A stretch of 38,014 bases of DNA, from positions 1 through 38,014 of the forward strand of contig NZ_FQZK01000038.1 in NCBI RefSeq assembly GCF_900141985.1. The letters run 5' to 3'. The notes under the pieces are model-generated. The model saw nothing but the letters and a program-made list of their open reading frames with translations. It ran no database searches and was not told the DNA's origin. Every line of letters begins with the position of its first letter. Within the stretch, counting starts at the first letter, position 1. This document shows, piece after piece, positions 10,848-18,331 of this stretch. Position numbers and translations under genes: made by a program. The DNA is from Nocardiopsis flavescens. GTDB taxonomy: Bacteria > Actinomycetota > Actinomycetes > Streptosporangiales > Streptosporangiaceae.

Positions 10848-10988
10848 CTAGCGGTCGCCGTAGTTGTAGAGGGTTTCGTTCACCGGTTCCGCGGTGGCGG
10901 TGGACTCGGTGGCGAGGTTGGTGACCATGTAGGCCGACCCGCCAGCCAGAGCCGCACCGATCACGCAGGCGGCGATTACCTTGATCAC
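10848..10988 (-). CDS. Small single-pass membrane protein, DUF2613-like (46 residues)
   Basis: The protein starts with VIKVIAACVIGAALAGGSAY, one hydrophobic helix or uncleaved signal, followed by a short Thr/Glu-rich external tail ending in LYNYGDR. The GTG start at 10988 has AAGGAGA eight to nine bases upstream and shares one base with the TAG stop of the preceding membrane protein (TAGTG), so it belongs to the same transcript. Size, topology, the Tyr-Gly-x-Arg ending and position beside an AftD-like gene all match the DUF2613 family, whose mycobacterial member Rv0236A lies next to aftD. The family match is from memory and unverified. A subunit or stabiliser of the glycosyltransferase complex is a reasonable guess. 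The 233 bases between it and the GT4 gene hold no gene I can support. Confidence 0.75.
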   Translation of the reverse strand: MIKVIAACVIGAALAGGSAYMVTNLATESTATAEPVNETLYNYGDR

Positions 10989-12793
10989 TAGGGGATCTCC
11001 TTCCGCGCGCCCGGACGCCGTTCGGAGCCGGTGCGCTGGAACCCGAGACTAGAACCTGATCTAGCTACAGACCAGATGATTGCCCCAACTGTAACTAACC
11101 CTCCGGTAACTTCCAACCCCGAAATATCCGCTTCTTCTGCATAGACGAGGGGCGGAAGCACCTCCAACAGGGTCATGTCGGCCCCCTCGACCACCACCGA
11201 GAAGCCCTCCGCCTCAGACCAGAACCGGTTATCGACCGGGGCGGACAGCGCCACGTACCGCACGCCCAGACCGGCCAGCTCCACCGCGTCCAGGGACTCC
11301 GGCAGCCCCGTCTGCGGGTCCGGTTCCAGCACCCGGGCCGCCTCCCGCGCCCGGGCGTCCTCCCCACGCACCACCACGGTCCCGCCGTCGGGGGTGCCCA
11401 CCGCCAGGTCGTCGTTCCAGAGCGTGCGCCGGTCGAACAGCTTGGTCGCGGGGTCCAGCACCACCACCGGCTCCCCCGACCAGGAGATGCCCCGGTAGGC
11501 GCTCCAGGGCAGCACCAGCACCGCCCCGGGCCGGTCGTCGGCGGCCACCGCGGCCTGCGCCTCCCGCCAGGCACGCGGGTACTGCACCGGCTCCAGCGCG
11601 CCCTGGGCCCCCCACCACAGGCCGGACGAGAGCACCACCGGCAGCACCGCGGCCCCGGCCCCGGCCGCGAGGCCCAAAGCCCCGGCGCCCCGGCCGCCGC
11701 GCGCGGGAGGGTCCGCGGGGAGGGTGAGCCAGTGGACCGCGGCGCCCAGCCCCAGCGCCTGGAGCAGGGCGAGTGGGGCCACGTAGAGCTGTCCGTCGCG
11801 CAGCGGACCGAAGCCCGCCCACAGGTCGATGAGCCCCGCCGTCAGCTCCCGGCCCGGCGCCGAGGCGCCGAGCAGCGCGACGGCGAACCCGAGCGCGGCC
11901 GCCGCCGTCAGCCCCGGGCCGAAGGCCGGGCGCTCGCGGCGCACCCACCACGCCCAGGCGGCGACGGCGGCCAGGCACAGGGCCAGCCGCAGCGCGACCG
12001 GCACCGGGTCCCCGTGGTGCGGGGGCACGGCGTTCGCGTTCCACACCCCGCCCAGCAGGAACAGCGACCCCGCCGTCCCCAGCGGCGTGTCCGCCCGGGG
12101 GGCGAACGCCTCGACTCCCGCCGGGTCGGTCGCCGCCCCGGCCGCCCCGGCCGCCAGCGAAGGCACCAGCCAGGGCAGCGACACCACGGCCAGCGCCCCC
12201 GCGAACAGCGCGCCCCGCGCCGGCCCGCCCCGGCCCCACAGGGCCGCCGGACCGGCGGTCAGCGCGGTCAGCACCACCGAGGAGAAGCCGCCGACCGCGG
12301 CCGGGACCAGGGACCGCAGCACCCCCGCCGTGTACGCGGCGGCCCGCGCGCGGCGGACCGCCGCGGCCACCGCCCACGGCAGCCCCGCGTAGCCCAGCAG
12401 GACCGCCCACTGGCCCAGCAGCAGGCGCTCGGCCACGAAGGGGTTCCACACGTAAGCCAGGCCCGCGGCAGCCGCCGCGACCCGTGCCCCCGCGCGGGAG
12501 GACCCCAGGGCCCCCGCCGCCAGCCGGGCCGCCCCGGCGGCGCCCGCGACGAACACCGCCGCCAGCGCCAGCGACTGCACCACGTCCCCCGGCAGCACCC
12601 GCGACAGCGCCGCCACCACGGCGTCGCTGGGGATCGCCCGGGGGAACCCGTCCGCCCCGCGCAGCACCGTCGGCAGCGACAGGCCGGGCACGAACACCAT
12701 GTCGTAGCGCAGCACGTAGCCGCGCCCCAGGGCCGGCCCCAGCGCGAGCACCGCGGAGACCAGGCCCACCGCCCAGGGCAGCCAGCGAGACAT
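10988..12793 (-). CDS. Polytopic membrane protein of the glycan cluster, function unknown
   Basis: This 601-residue integral membrane protein has roughly eleven hydrophobic segments. Its first extracytoplasmic loop (RGYVLRYDMVFVPGLSLP) resembles GT-C-type envelope proteins. A soluble extracytoplasmic portion (about residues 400-550) precedes a last membrane helix (VTVGAIIWSVA) and a basic tail. The ATG at 12793 is preferred over the GTG at 12799 because AGGGGG sits five to seven bases before the ATG. Its neighbours are the SGNH hydrolase (10 bases upstream) and the DUF2613-like gene (overlapping stop and start). Position and topology recall mycobacterial Rv0235c next to aftD. I cannot identify catalytic residues; a flippase, polymerase or GT-C transferase are all possible. 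Confidence 0.83.
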   Translation of the reverse strand: MSRWLPWAVGLVSAVLALGPALGRGYVLRYDMVFVPGLSLPTVLRGADGFPRAIPSDAVVAALSRVLPGDVVQSLALAAVFVAGAAGAARLAAGALGSSRAGARVAAAAAGLAYVWNPFVAERLLLGQWAVLLGYAGLPWAVAAAVRRARAAAYTAGVLRSLVPAAVGGFSSVVLTALTAGPAALWGRGGPARGALFAGALAVVSLPWLVPSLAAGAAGAATDPAGVEAFAPRADTPLGTAGSLFLLGGVWNANAVPPHHGDPVPVALRLALCLAAVAAWAWWVRRERPAFGPGLTAAAALGFAVALLGASAPGRELTAGLIDLWAGFGPLRDGQLYVAPLALLQALGLGAAVHWLTLPADPPARGGRGAGALGLAAGAGAAVLPVVLSSGLWWGAQGALEPVQYPRAWREAQAAVAADDRPGAVLVLPWSAYRGISWSGEPVVVLDPATKLFDRRTLWNDDLAVGTPDGGTVVVRGEDARAREAARVLEPDPQTGLPESLDAVELAGLGVRYVALSAPVDNRFWSEAEGFSVVVEGADMTLLEVLPPLVYAEEADISGLEVTGGLVTVGAIIWSVARSGSSLGFQRTGSERRPGARKEIP

Positions 12794-12802
12794 CCGCACC
12801 CC

Positions 12803-14785
12803 CTAAGGCCGGGCCGTCAGGATCGAGTCCGAGAATCTTCCCTCGACGTAATCACGGTAGGACCGGACGACGATCTCATAGCGGCCCGACACCGTCACCG
12901 ACCAGCGCGGGTCCCCGCCGGTCGCGCCCAGGGTGCGCCACCCCTCGCCGTCGTCGGGCCCGCGGTTGTCGCGCCGCTCGCAGCGGGGTTCCCCGGAGGC
13001 CGGGGGCTGCGCCGGCGGCTCGGGGGCGGGACCGGGCTCGGGCCCGGGCGTAGGGGTGGGCTGGGGCTCGGGGTCGGGCGGGCTCGGCTCCCCGCCGCCG
13101 GGCGGCGGCTCGTCCGTCCCGTCGTCGGGCGAGCGCGAGCCCAGGCCGGCGTCCGCCGGCGTCCGCCGGTCGTCGGCGAACGAGCACTCCAGCGCCCGCA
13201 CCCACACCTCGTAGTGGGTGGCGTCCTCCACCCGCTCCCACACCAGGGTGGAGCCGCCGTCCTGGAAGCGGATCCAGTCGGGGCCCGCCGGCGGGTCCTC
13301 GTGCCACACCAGCTGGAGGGGCTCGGAGGGCCGGCCGGAGTCCCGGCCCTTGAACGGGATCACCGTGAACTCGTACCGGGCCCCGCTGAACAGCCCCTCC
13401 ACCAGGGCGGACCGCTCCCCGCCGTCCTCCTCGACCTCCAGCGGCAGCACCGTCTCGCCGTCGGGGTCGGGGCCCACCCGGCGCTGGGTCACCCGGTAGC
13501 CGGTCGCCCCCGGCACGGTCTGCCAGCGGAGCACCAGGCCCTCGTCGGTCTCCTCCGGCTCCGGCTCGGGCGCGGTGAGCGGGCCGACCTCCAGGTCGGG
13601 CAGCGGCCTCGGGTGGGGCGGGCCCACCCCCAGGGGGTCGGCGAGCGCGTCGGCGAACGCGGCGGCGATGCGCAGCTGGCCCCGCGCGTTGGGGTGCGCC
13701 TCGTCCCAGTTGTCCCGGCCGGGCGAGTAGCCGTCGGCCACACGGGCGACGACCACCGGGGACTCGGCCGAGGTCAGCTGCTCGGCCAGGGCCACCACGC
13801 CCATGTTGAAGCGGGTGATCTCGGAGTTGGCCCGGCCGTCGTCGCCGGTCCCCTCCACCGGGGGCAGCTCGCCCACCACGAAGCGGGTCTCCCCCTGGAC
13901 CACGCGCACGGTCGAGACGGTCTCGCCGACGCCCTCCAGGGCCAGGTCGGCGCTGCCGCCGGACAGGATGTCCTCCAGCCCGGAGAGCAGCAGCACGTAG
14001 TGCGGCCCGTACTCCGCGGCCAGCACGGACACCTCGTCGGCCAGCTCCCCCGCGGACGCCCCCCAGCGGGCGGCGTGGTCGCGGTCGAAGTCGGGCTCGG
14101 CGTAGGAGTCGTCGTCCCGCCCGCCGTCCAGGCCGTGGAGGCCCTCGCGAGGGCCCACGAAGTCGACGGGGACCCCGCTGCCGGCCAGGTGGCGCCACAG
14201 GTGGTAGCGCCACGTGTGGTCGCCGCTGCTGCCCTGGGTGAGGGAGTCCCCGACGGCCATCACCCTGAGCTCGCCCGGGGGCGGACCGGGAACCGGGACC
14301 GGCGCCTCGGCGGCGGGGTCGCCCTCGCCGGTCAGCCCGGACGACCCGGTCTGGATGAACAGCAGGGTGACGGCCATCGCGGCCAGCATGACGCCGAGCA
14401 GGCCCAGGGGCCCGGGTTCGAAACGGGAGGGGCGGGAGGCGGCGGACCCGCGGTGGCGCCAGGCGGCCAGCCCGCGCCAGGTGAGGGTGCGCCAGCTGAA
14501 GTCCTGCCAGGTGAGGGTGTTCCAGTGCGCGAGGCGCTCGGCCGTCCCGGCGCGCAGCGCGTCGCGGCCGCGCGCGAGCGCGGTCCGCGCGGCGCCCCGC
14601 CACCGGGACGGCCGCGGTCCGCGGGCAGCACTCGGCTCGGCTCCGCCCTCAGCCGAAGAGGACGCGGAGGTGTCCTCCTCGGGCTCACCCGGGTCCCGCA
14701 CCGTTCCCCGATTCCATCGCCGCAGCGATATCGGAACGCGTTCTATACCAACATCCGCCCCGCCCATATACCGTCGGCAGGTCAT
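12803..14785 (-). CDS. Membrane-anchored SGNH/GDSL hydrolase with fibronectin III-like C-terminal modules
   Basis: The protein is 660 residues long. A basic, disordered cytoplasmic N-terminus (1-125) leads to a membrane helix (about 126-146). An SGNH hydrolase domain follows, with block I VMAVGDSLTQG (nucleophile Ser181), a block II-like Gly (WGASAGEL, about 242) and block V WDEAHPN (Asp361, His364). Block III reads SGLED at 268-272 instead of the usual GxND, so the oxyanion-hole Asn is Glu271. Two fibronectin III-like modules follow (about 395-490 and 495-650), the second interrupted by a Pro/Gly/Glu-rich linker. Family members are esterases or acyl/acetyl hydrolases; here a surface glycan is the likely substrate. 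It is the first gene of the glycan cluster. The start is uncertain: the ATG at 14785 lacks a clear Shine-Dalgarno. Confidence 0.87.
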   Translation of the reverse strand: MTCRRYMGGADVGIERVPISLRRWNRGTVRDPGEPEEDTSASSSAEGGAEPSAARGPRPSRWRGAARTALARGRDALRAGTAERLAHWNTLTWQDFSWRTLTWRGLAAWRHRGSAASRPSRFEPGPLGLLGVMLAAMAVTLLFIQTGSSGLTGEGDPAAEAPVPVPGPPPGELRVMAVGDSLTQGSSGDHTWRYHLWRHLAGSGVPVDFVGPREGLHGLDGGRDDDSYAEPDFDRDHAARWGASAGELADEVSVLAAEYGPHYVLLLSGLEDILSGGSADLALEGVGETVSTVRVVQGETRFVVGELPPVEGTGDDGRANSEITRFNMGVVALAEQLTSAESPVVVARVADGYSPGRDNWDEAHPNARGQLRIAAAFADALADPLGVGPPHPRPLPDLEVGPLTAPEPEPEETDEGLVLRWQTVPGATGYRVTQRRVGPDPDGETVLPLEVEEDGGERSALVEGLFSGARYEFTVIPFKGRDSGRPSEPLQLVWHEDPPAGPDWIRFQDGGSTLVWERVEDATHYEVWVRALECSFADDRRTPADAGLGSRSPDDGTDEPPPGGGEPSPPDPEPQPTPTPGPEPGPAPEPPAQPPASGEPRCERRDNRGPDDGEGWRTLGATGGDPRWSVTVSGRYEIVVRSYRDYVEGRFSDSILTARP

Positions 14786-14811
14786 GGCGGACTCGAAGCC
14801 GCGCTGGCCCC

Positions 14812-14845
14812 ACCAGACTAGAACTGGTTATATGGAAGCCGTCAA
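14812..14845 (-). promoter_or_regulatory. Candidate promoter with overlapping palindromic operator for the glycan cluster
   Basis: On the minus strand TTGACG (14840-14845) and TAGTCT (14815-14820) lie 19 bases apart, giving a start about 23 bases before the SGNH ATG. An inverted repeat with arms ACCAG and CTGGT around a CTAG centre (14812-14828) covers the -10 region, as a repressor site would. The spacer is longer than ideal, so this is a prediction. Confidence 0.35.
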
Positions 14846-14972
14846 CCCGCGCACGCCCCTCCGTTGGAGAGAGGGCCGCAGAGCATGACGTTAGCGGCAC
14901 CCGGTACCGCGTGGCGACGCCCCCTCTCCCCCTCACCTCCCGGACCGCCGTCCCCGATCCGAAAGGCGCCCC

Positions 14973-15878
14973 GTGACCGGACTCGTGGTCGCCCTGCTGG
15001 CCGCCGTGGTCTACACCGTGGGCCTGACCGTGGAGCAGCGCGCGCTGCACGGCTCGGAGTCGATCTCCGTCAACCGGCCCCTGCACCTGGCCCGCGTCCT
15101 GCTCGGCAACCCCCGCTGGGTGCTCGGCTGCGTGTTCGCCGCCCTGGGCAGTGTCGGCCTCATCGTCTCCCTGGGCCTGGCCCCGGTGTCGGTCGTGCAG
15201 CCCGCCTTCGCGGCCGGGGTGGCGTGCGGCCTGCTCGTGATGACCCTCGTCCTGGGCGAGCGCATCACCCGCGGCGAGTACGTCGCCCTGGGCCTGATGC
15301 CGGTGGCGCTGGGGCTGCTGGGCCTGTCGACCGCCGACGGCGGGGAGACCGGCACCACCGCGGACACCCCGCTGCTGGTCGGCGTCAGCGTGGCCACCGT
15401 CGTCGCCTGCGTCGCCGTGGTGGCGTTCGTCGGCGGCCGGGGCCGGTACGTGTCGGCCGCCGCGATGGGCGCCGCCGCGGGCCTGGCCCAGGGGAGCGCC
15501 GGGCTCCAGGGCAAGGGCCTGGGCGGGCTGCTCAGCGACCACGGCCTGTGGAACGCGGTCCTCCCCGCGCTGCTCTCCCCGTTCCCCTACCTGTACGCCC
15601 TGGGCTGGGCGGTGGGGATCGTGCTGTTCCAGACCTCGTTGCAGCGGTCCCGCGCCTCGATCACGGCGCCGGTGTCCAACGTGGTGGGGAACGTGTTCAT
15701 GGTCGTGGCGGGCACCCTGCTGTTCGGGGAGAGCCTGCCCGACGACCCGGTGCTGCTGGCACTGCGGGTGGGCGGCTTCGCCCTCACCCTGGTCGTGGTG
15801 GTGCTGGTGCGCGGCAACGCGGCCAGCGCCGAGGCCGACACCAGCCGCAAGCGCGCCGCCTCGCTCCCCCGCGGCTGA
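14973..15878 (+). CDS. DMT-superfamily (EamA/NIPA-like) transporter
   Basis: This 301-residue integral membrane protein has about nine or ten hydrophobic helices in two EamA-like halves (roughly 1-125 and 135-285). The conserved features are VSVVQPAFAAGV with GERITRGEY in the first half and APVSNVVGNVFMVVAGTLLFGE in the second. The GTG start at 14973 follows GAAAGG by about eight bases. Its length and the EQRAL loop after helix 1 suggest the NIPA-like branch, proposed to move magnesium or small metabolites, but the substrate cannot be assigned. It is monocistronic, divergent from the SGNH gene and convergent with the FMN reductase, from which a perfect inverted repeat separates it. Confidence 0.85.
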   Translation: MTGLVVALLAAVVYTVGLTVEQRALHGSESISVNRPLHLARVLLGNPRWVLGCVFAALGSVGLIVSLGLAPVSVVQPAFAAGVACGLLVMTLVLGERITRGEYVALGLMPVALGLLGLSTADGGETGTTADTPLLVGVSVATVVACVAVVAFVGGRGRYVSAAAMGAAAGLAQGSAGLQGKGLGGLLSDHGLWNAVLPALLSPFPYLYALGWAVGIVLFQTSLQRSRASITAPVSNVVGNVFMVVAGTLLFGESLPDDPVLLALRVGGFALTLVVVVLVRGNAASAEADTSRKRAASLPRG

Positions 15879-15881
15879 CAC

Positions 15882-15921
15882 GCCGCCGCCGTGCCGCCCC
15901 CGGGGGCGGCACGGCGGCGGC
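15882..15921. terminator. Bidirectional terminator, perfect 20-bp inverted repeat
   Basis: Bases 15882-15901 are the exact reverse complement of 15902-15921. It lies between the convergent stops of the transporter (15878) and the FMN reductase (15930), so it probably ends both transcripts. There is no T tract, as is common in high-GC actinomycetes. Confidence 0.85.
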
Positions 15922-15929
15922 CGTCGTCT

Positions 15930-16445
15930 TCAGGCGGAGACGGAGACGGCCTGGCGCAGACCCGGGGCGGCGACGTCGGCCCAGGCGCGCACGACGTTCT
16001 CGGGGCGCCCGGTCTCGTCCTCGGCCAGGATCAGGCCGGGCTCGGCGACCCAGGCGCCCAGGTCGGCCAGGAGGATCCGCAGGTCCTCCTCGATGCCGTG
16101 GCTGTTGCGCAGGTCGTCCACGATCGCGAGGGGGACCGCCACGGTGTGGCCCAGCCCCAGCTCGGGCAGGCGGTCGAGGAACACCTTGAGCAGTCCGGTG
16201 TAGGTGCCGTGCGCCTGCGGCGAGGCGACCAGCAGGACATCGCTCTCGCGCACCTTCTCCAGGGCGGCGTCGACCGCGGCGGAGGAGTCGGCGAGCAGCT
16301 CCGGGCCCAGGTCGCCGAGGTCGATGACCTCGGGGGCCCCGGAGACGCCGGCGCGGGAGGCGACCTCGGCGGCGGCGGCCAGGGCGGTGGAGCGGACGGA
16401 GGCGCGGGAACGGGGGGCGGCGACGAGCACGGTGAAGCGGGTCAT
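15930..16445 (-). CDS. NAD(P)H-dependent FMN reductase family protein
   Basis: This 171-residue flavodoxin-like reductase belongs to the NADPH-dependent FMN reductase group that includes SsuE/MsuE. Visible features are the phosphate-binding loop APRSRASVRSTALA (about 9-22) and the flavin-contacting VASPQAHGTYTGLLKVFLDRLP (about 73-94). Such enzymes supply reduced flavin to monooxygenases, including those that release sulfite from sulfonates; no monooxygenase gene is adjacent. The ATG at 16445 has AGGAG seven bases upstream. The 312 bases before it contain a probable cysteine-containing leader peptide and strong hairpins, which points to attenuation control linked to sulfur supply. The physiological partner is unknown. 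Confidence 0.88.
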   Translation of the reverse strand: MTRFTVLVAAPRSRASVRSTALAAAAEVASRAGVSGAPEVIDLGDLGPELLADSSAAVDAALEKVRESDVLLVASPQAHGTYTGLLKVFLDRLPELGLGHTVAVPLAIVDDLRNSHGIEEDLRILLADLGAWVAEPGLILAEDETGRPENVVRAWADVAAPGLRQAVSVSA

Positions 16446-16645
16446 GCGAAACTCCTGGGTTCGGTCAGAGCGAGCCGGGATCGACCGGGGGAACCGTCGG
16501 GGGCGGTGATCGGGACCTGATTCCCCGACAGTGGGGACTGCGGTTCGGTGACACCGGAGAGGACCGTCGTTCCTCTTACCGACACGGTGCGCGGACCTCG
16601 TCGTCCAGGACGTGGTGTGTCGGGTCTGGCAGGAGTGTGCTCCCT

Positions 16646-16752
16646 CGGACCGCTGTACGGTCCGGGACCCAGAACTGGGAGAAGATGAGCGTCCGGTGTC
16701 TGCGAGAGTCGGGCCACGGGGTACACCCGTGGAGCGGGGCGCGGGCCCCGCT
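16646..16752 (-). promoter_or_regulatory. Candidate transcription attenuator after the leader peptide
   Basis: Three perfect hairpins follow the leader stop codon on the minus strand. They are an 8-bp stem at 16733-16752 (loop of 4), a 7-bp stem at 16714-16732 (loop of 5) and a 7-bp stem at 16646-16664 (loop of 5). The first begins only five bases after the stop, so a ribosome paused at the leader Cys codon would cover it. This is the geometry of ribosome-mediated attenuation; alternative pairings need folding to test. Confidence 0.5.
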
Positions 16753-16757
16753 GGGCG

Positions 16758-16835
16758 CTAGCTACGACAGAGCGCGCTCGCCTGCTGTCTGAGATCGACG
16801 TGCAGGCGCTGGACAAGCAGCTCACCGGCGGACAT
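16758..16835 (-). CDS. Putative cysteine-type leader peptide (25 residues)
   Basis: This short open frame starts MSAGELLVQR and continues HVDLRQQASALCRS before TAG. The HVDL-x-R/Q-x-x-SA-x-C ending is the hallmark of the actinobacterial 'putative leader peptide' class, found upstream of sulfur-assimilation genes and shown in mycobacteria to act as leaderless cysteine-responsive attenuators. Here the Cys codon (16767-16769) is two codons from the last sense codon. The ATG is six bases downstream of a -10-like CATGAT, so the transcript probably begins at the ATG itself. The gene downstream is the FMN reductase. The coding assignment rests on motif and layout, not on length. Confidence 0.65.
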   Translation of the reverse strand: MSAGELLVQRLHVDLRQQASALCRS

Positions 16836-16841
16836 GCCTCC

Positions 16842-16871
16842 ATCATGGGGCGGCACGGCCGCTATCGTCAA
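16842..16871 (-). promoter_or_regulatory. Promoter for a leaderless transcript of the leader peptide and FMN reductase
   Basis: On the minus strand TTGACG (16866-16871) and CATGAT (16842-16847) are separated by 18 bases, and the leader ATG begins six bases after the -10. The GGAGG between the -10 and the ATG is too close to work as a Shine-Dalgarno. Confidence 0.5.
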
Positions 16872-17089
16872 TGCGTACCGGCGACCCGCCCGGGGACCGC
16901 TCCGCTCCGGATCGGACGGTCCACCTTTCGGACAGGCGTCCCGAGGGTCGGGATTCCCCAGCTCCGCAGGGGGTGCGCGGGCCGGAGCGGGCGCGCACGC
17001 CCCGCCTCCCGAAGGCCCGGTCACACGAATGTAATGTGCGACACACCAGCCCTGCGCACGGGGTGCGAAGCGAGAGAGAGTCACGAACT

Positions 17090-18232
17090 ATGGTGCACGC
17101 CCCCGTCACGCTCACCGGCGCGCGAGTGGTCACCCCCGACGGCGTCCACCGGGGCCGGATCCGGATCGAGAACGGCCGGATCGCGGCACTGGAGCCCGAC
17201 TCCGCCCCCGCCCCCGCGGGGCGGGTGCGCGACCTGGGCGGCGCCTGGGTGGCGCCGGGCCTGGTCGACGTCCACGTGCACGGCGGGGCCGGCCACGCCT
17301 TCCCCGACGCCGACCCCGAGGGCGCCCTGGCCACGGTCCGGTTCAACCGCTCCCGCGGCGTGACCGCGATGGTCGGCGGCCTGGTGGCGGCGACCCCCGA
17401 GGACACGGTCCGCCAGGTGGCGGCGCTGGCCGAGCTGTGCGACGCGGGCGAGCTGGCGGGGATCTTCCTGGAGGGCCCGTTCATCGCCCGCTCCAAGTGC
17501 GGCGCGCACGACCCGGACCTGCTGCGCGACCCCGACACCTCCGAGTTCGACGCCTGGCTCAAGGCGGGCCGGGGGCACGTCCGGATGGTCACGGTGGCCC
17601 CGGAGCTGCCCGGGGCCCTGGACCTGGTCCGGGCGGCCGCCTCCTCGGGCGTGGTCGCCGCGGTGGGGCACACCGAGGCGTCCTACGAGACGACGCTGGC
17701 CGCGGTGGACGCCGGGGCGACGGTGGCCACCCACATCTACAACGCGATGCGCCCGCTGGGCCACCGCGACCCGGGCCCGATCGCGGCCCTGCTCGGCGAC
17801 GAGCGGGTGACCGTGGAGCTGATCATGGACAACGTGCACGTCCACCCGGGCGCGGCGCGACTGGTGTTCGCGGCGGCGGGGGCCGGGCGGGTGTCGCTCG
17901 TGACCGACGCGATGTCGGCGACCGGCCTGGGCGACGGCGAGTACACCCTGGGCGACCTGCGGGTGCGGGTGAGCGGCGGGGAGGCGCGCCTGGTGGAGAC
18001 GGGGGCGATCGCCTCCAGCACCATCGTGCTGCCCCAGGCGGTGCGCAACGCCGTGGAGGGCCTGGGGGTGGACGTCCCCGAGGCGGTGCGCTCGGCGTCG
18101 TCGGTCCCGGCGGCGGCCCTGGGCCTGGCGGGGGCGGGCCGGATCGAGGCGGGAGCGCCCGCCGACCTCCTGGTCCTGGACGGCGACCTTTCGGTCGCCG
18201 AGGTGCTGTACCGGGGCGAGCCGGTACGGTGA
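17090..18232 (+). CDS. nagA: N-acetylglucosamine-6-phosphate deacetylase
   Basis: NagA removes acetate from GlcNAc-6-phosphate, feeding amino sugars from chitin or cell-wall turnover into glycolysis. The 380-residue protein has the amidohydrolase metal motif VDVHVHGG (His62, His64), FLEGPFIARSKCGAHDP with the metal-ligand Glu, VGHTEASY, the THIYNAM segment, and LVTDAMSATGLGDG carrying the catalytic Asp. The ATG at 17090 is chosen for its alignment to the family N-terminus; GAGAGAG lies about ten bases upstream. The open frame continues to 16871 without conserved content. There is no nagB or PTS gene nearby, and I found no convincing DasR site in front of it. The 644 bases between nagA and the FMN reductase start hold the divergently oriented leader peptide and attenuator. 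Confidence 0.93.
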   Translation: MVHAPVTLTGARVVTPDGVHRGRIRIENGRIAALEPDSAPAPAGRVRDLGGAWVAPGLVDVHVHGGAGHAFPDADPEGALATVRFNRSRGVTAMVGGLVAATPEDTVRQVAALAELCDAGELAGIFLEGPFIARSKCGAHDPDLLRDPDTSEFDAWLKAGRGHVRMVTVAPELPGALDLVRAAASSGVVAAVGHTEASYETTLAAVDAGATVATHIYNAMRPLGHRDPGPIAALLGDERVTVELIMDNVHVHPGAARLVFAAAGAGRVSLVTDAMSATGLGDGEYTLGDLRVRVSGGEARLVETGAIASSTIVLPQAVRNAVEGLGVDVPEAVRSASSVPAAALGLAGAGRIEAGAPADLLVLDGDLSVAEVLYRGEPVR

Positions 18233-18331
18233 CGGCGTGTCGCCCCAGCTTTCCGTGGTCGTTATTCGACGTTAGGTGACAATGGCGGTGGAACACGACC
18301 CGGTCTCCACGACCCGAAAGGATCCACCGCC

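Noticed and set aside
11732..14821. 1029-codon plus-strand open frame
   Set aside because: It is the mirror of the membrane protein and SGNH genes on the minus strand, whose products have clear domains.
16442..16846. 134-codon minus-strand frame overlapping the FMN reductase start as ATGA
   Set aside because: It is Pro/Ser/Arg-rich with no domain. The neighbouring frame encodes the better supported leader peptide, and the hairpins argue for untranslated RNA.
16860..17089. DasR operator upstream of nagA
   Set aside because: No sequence close to the ACTGGTCTAGACCAGT palindrome was found there.
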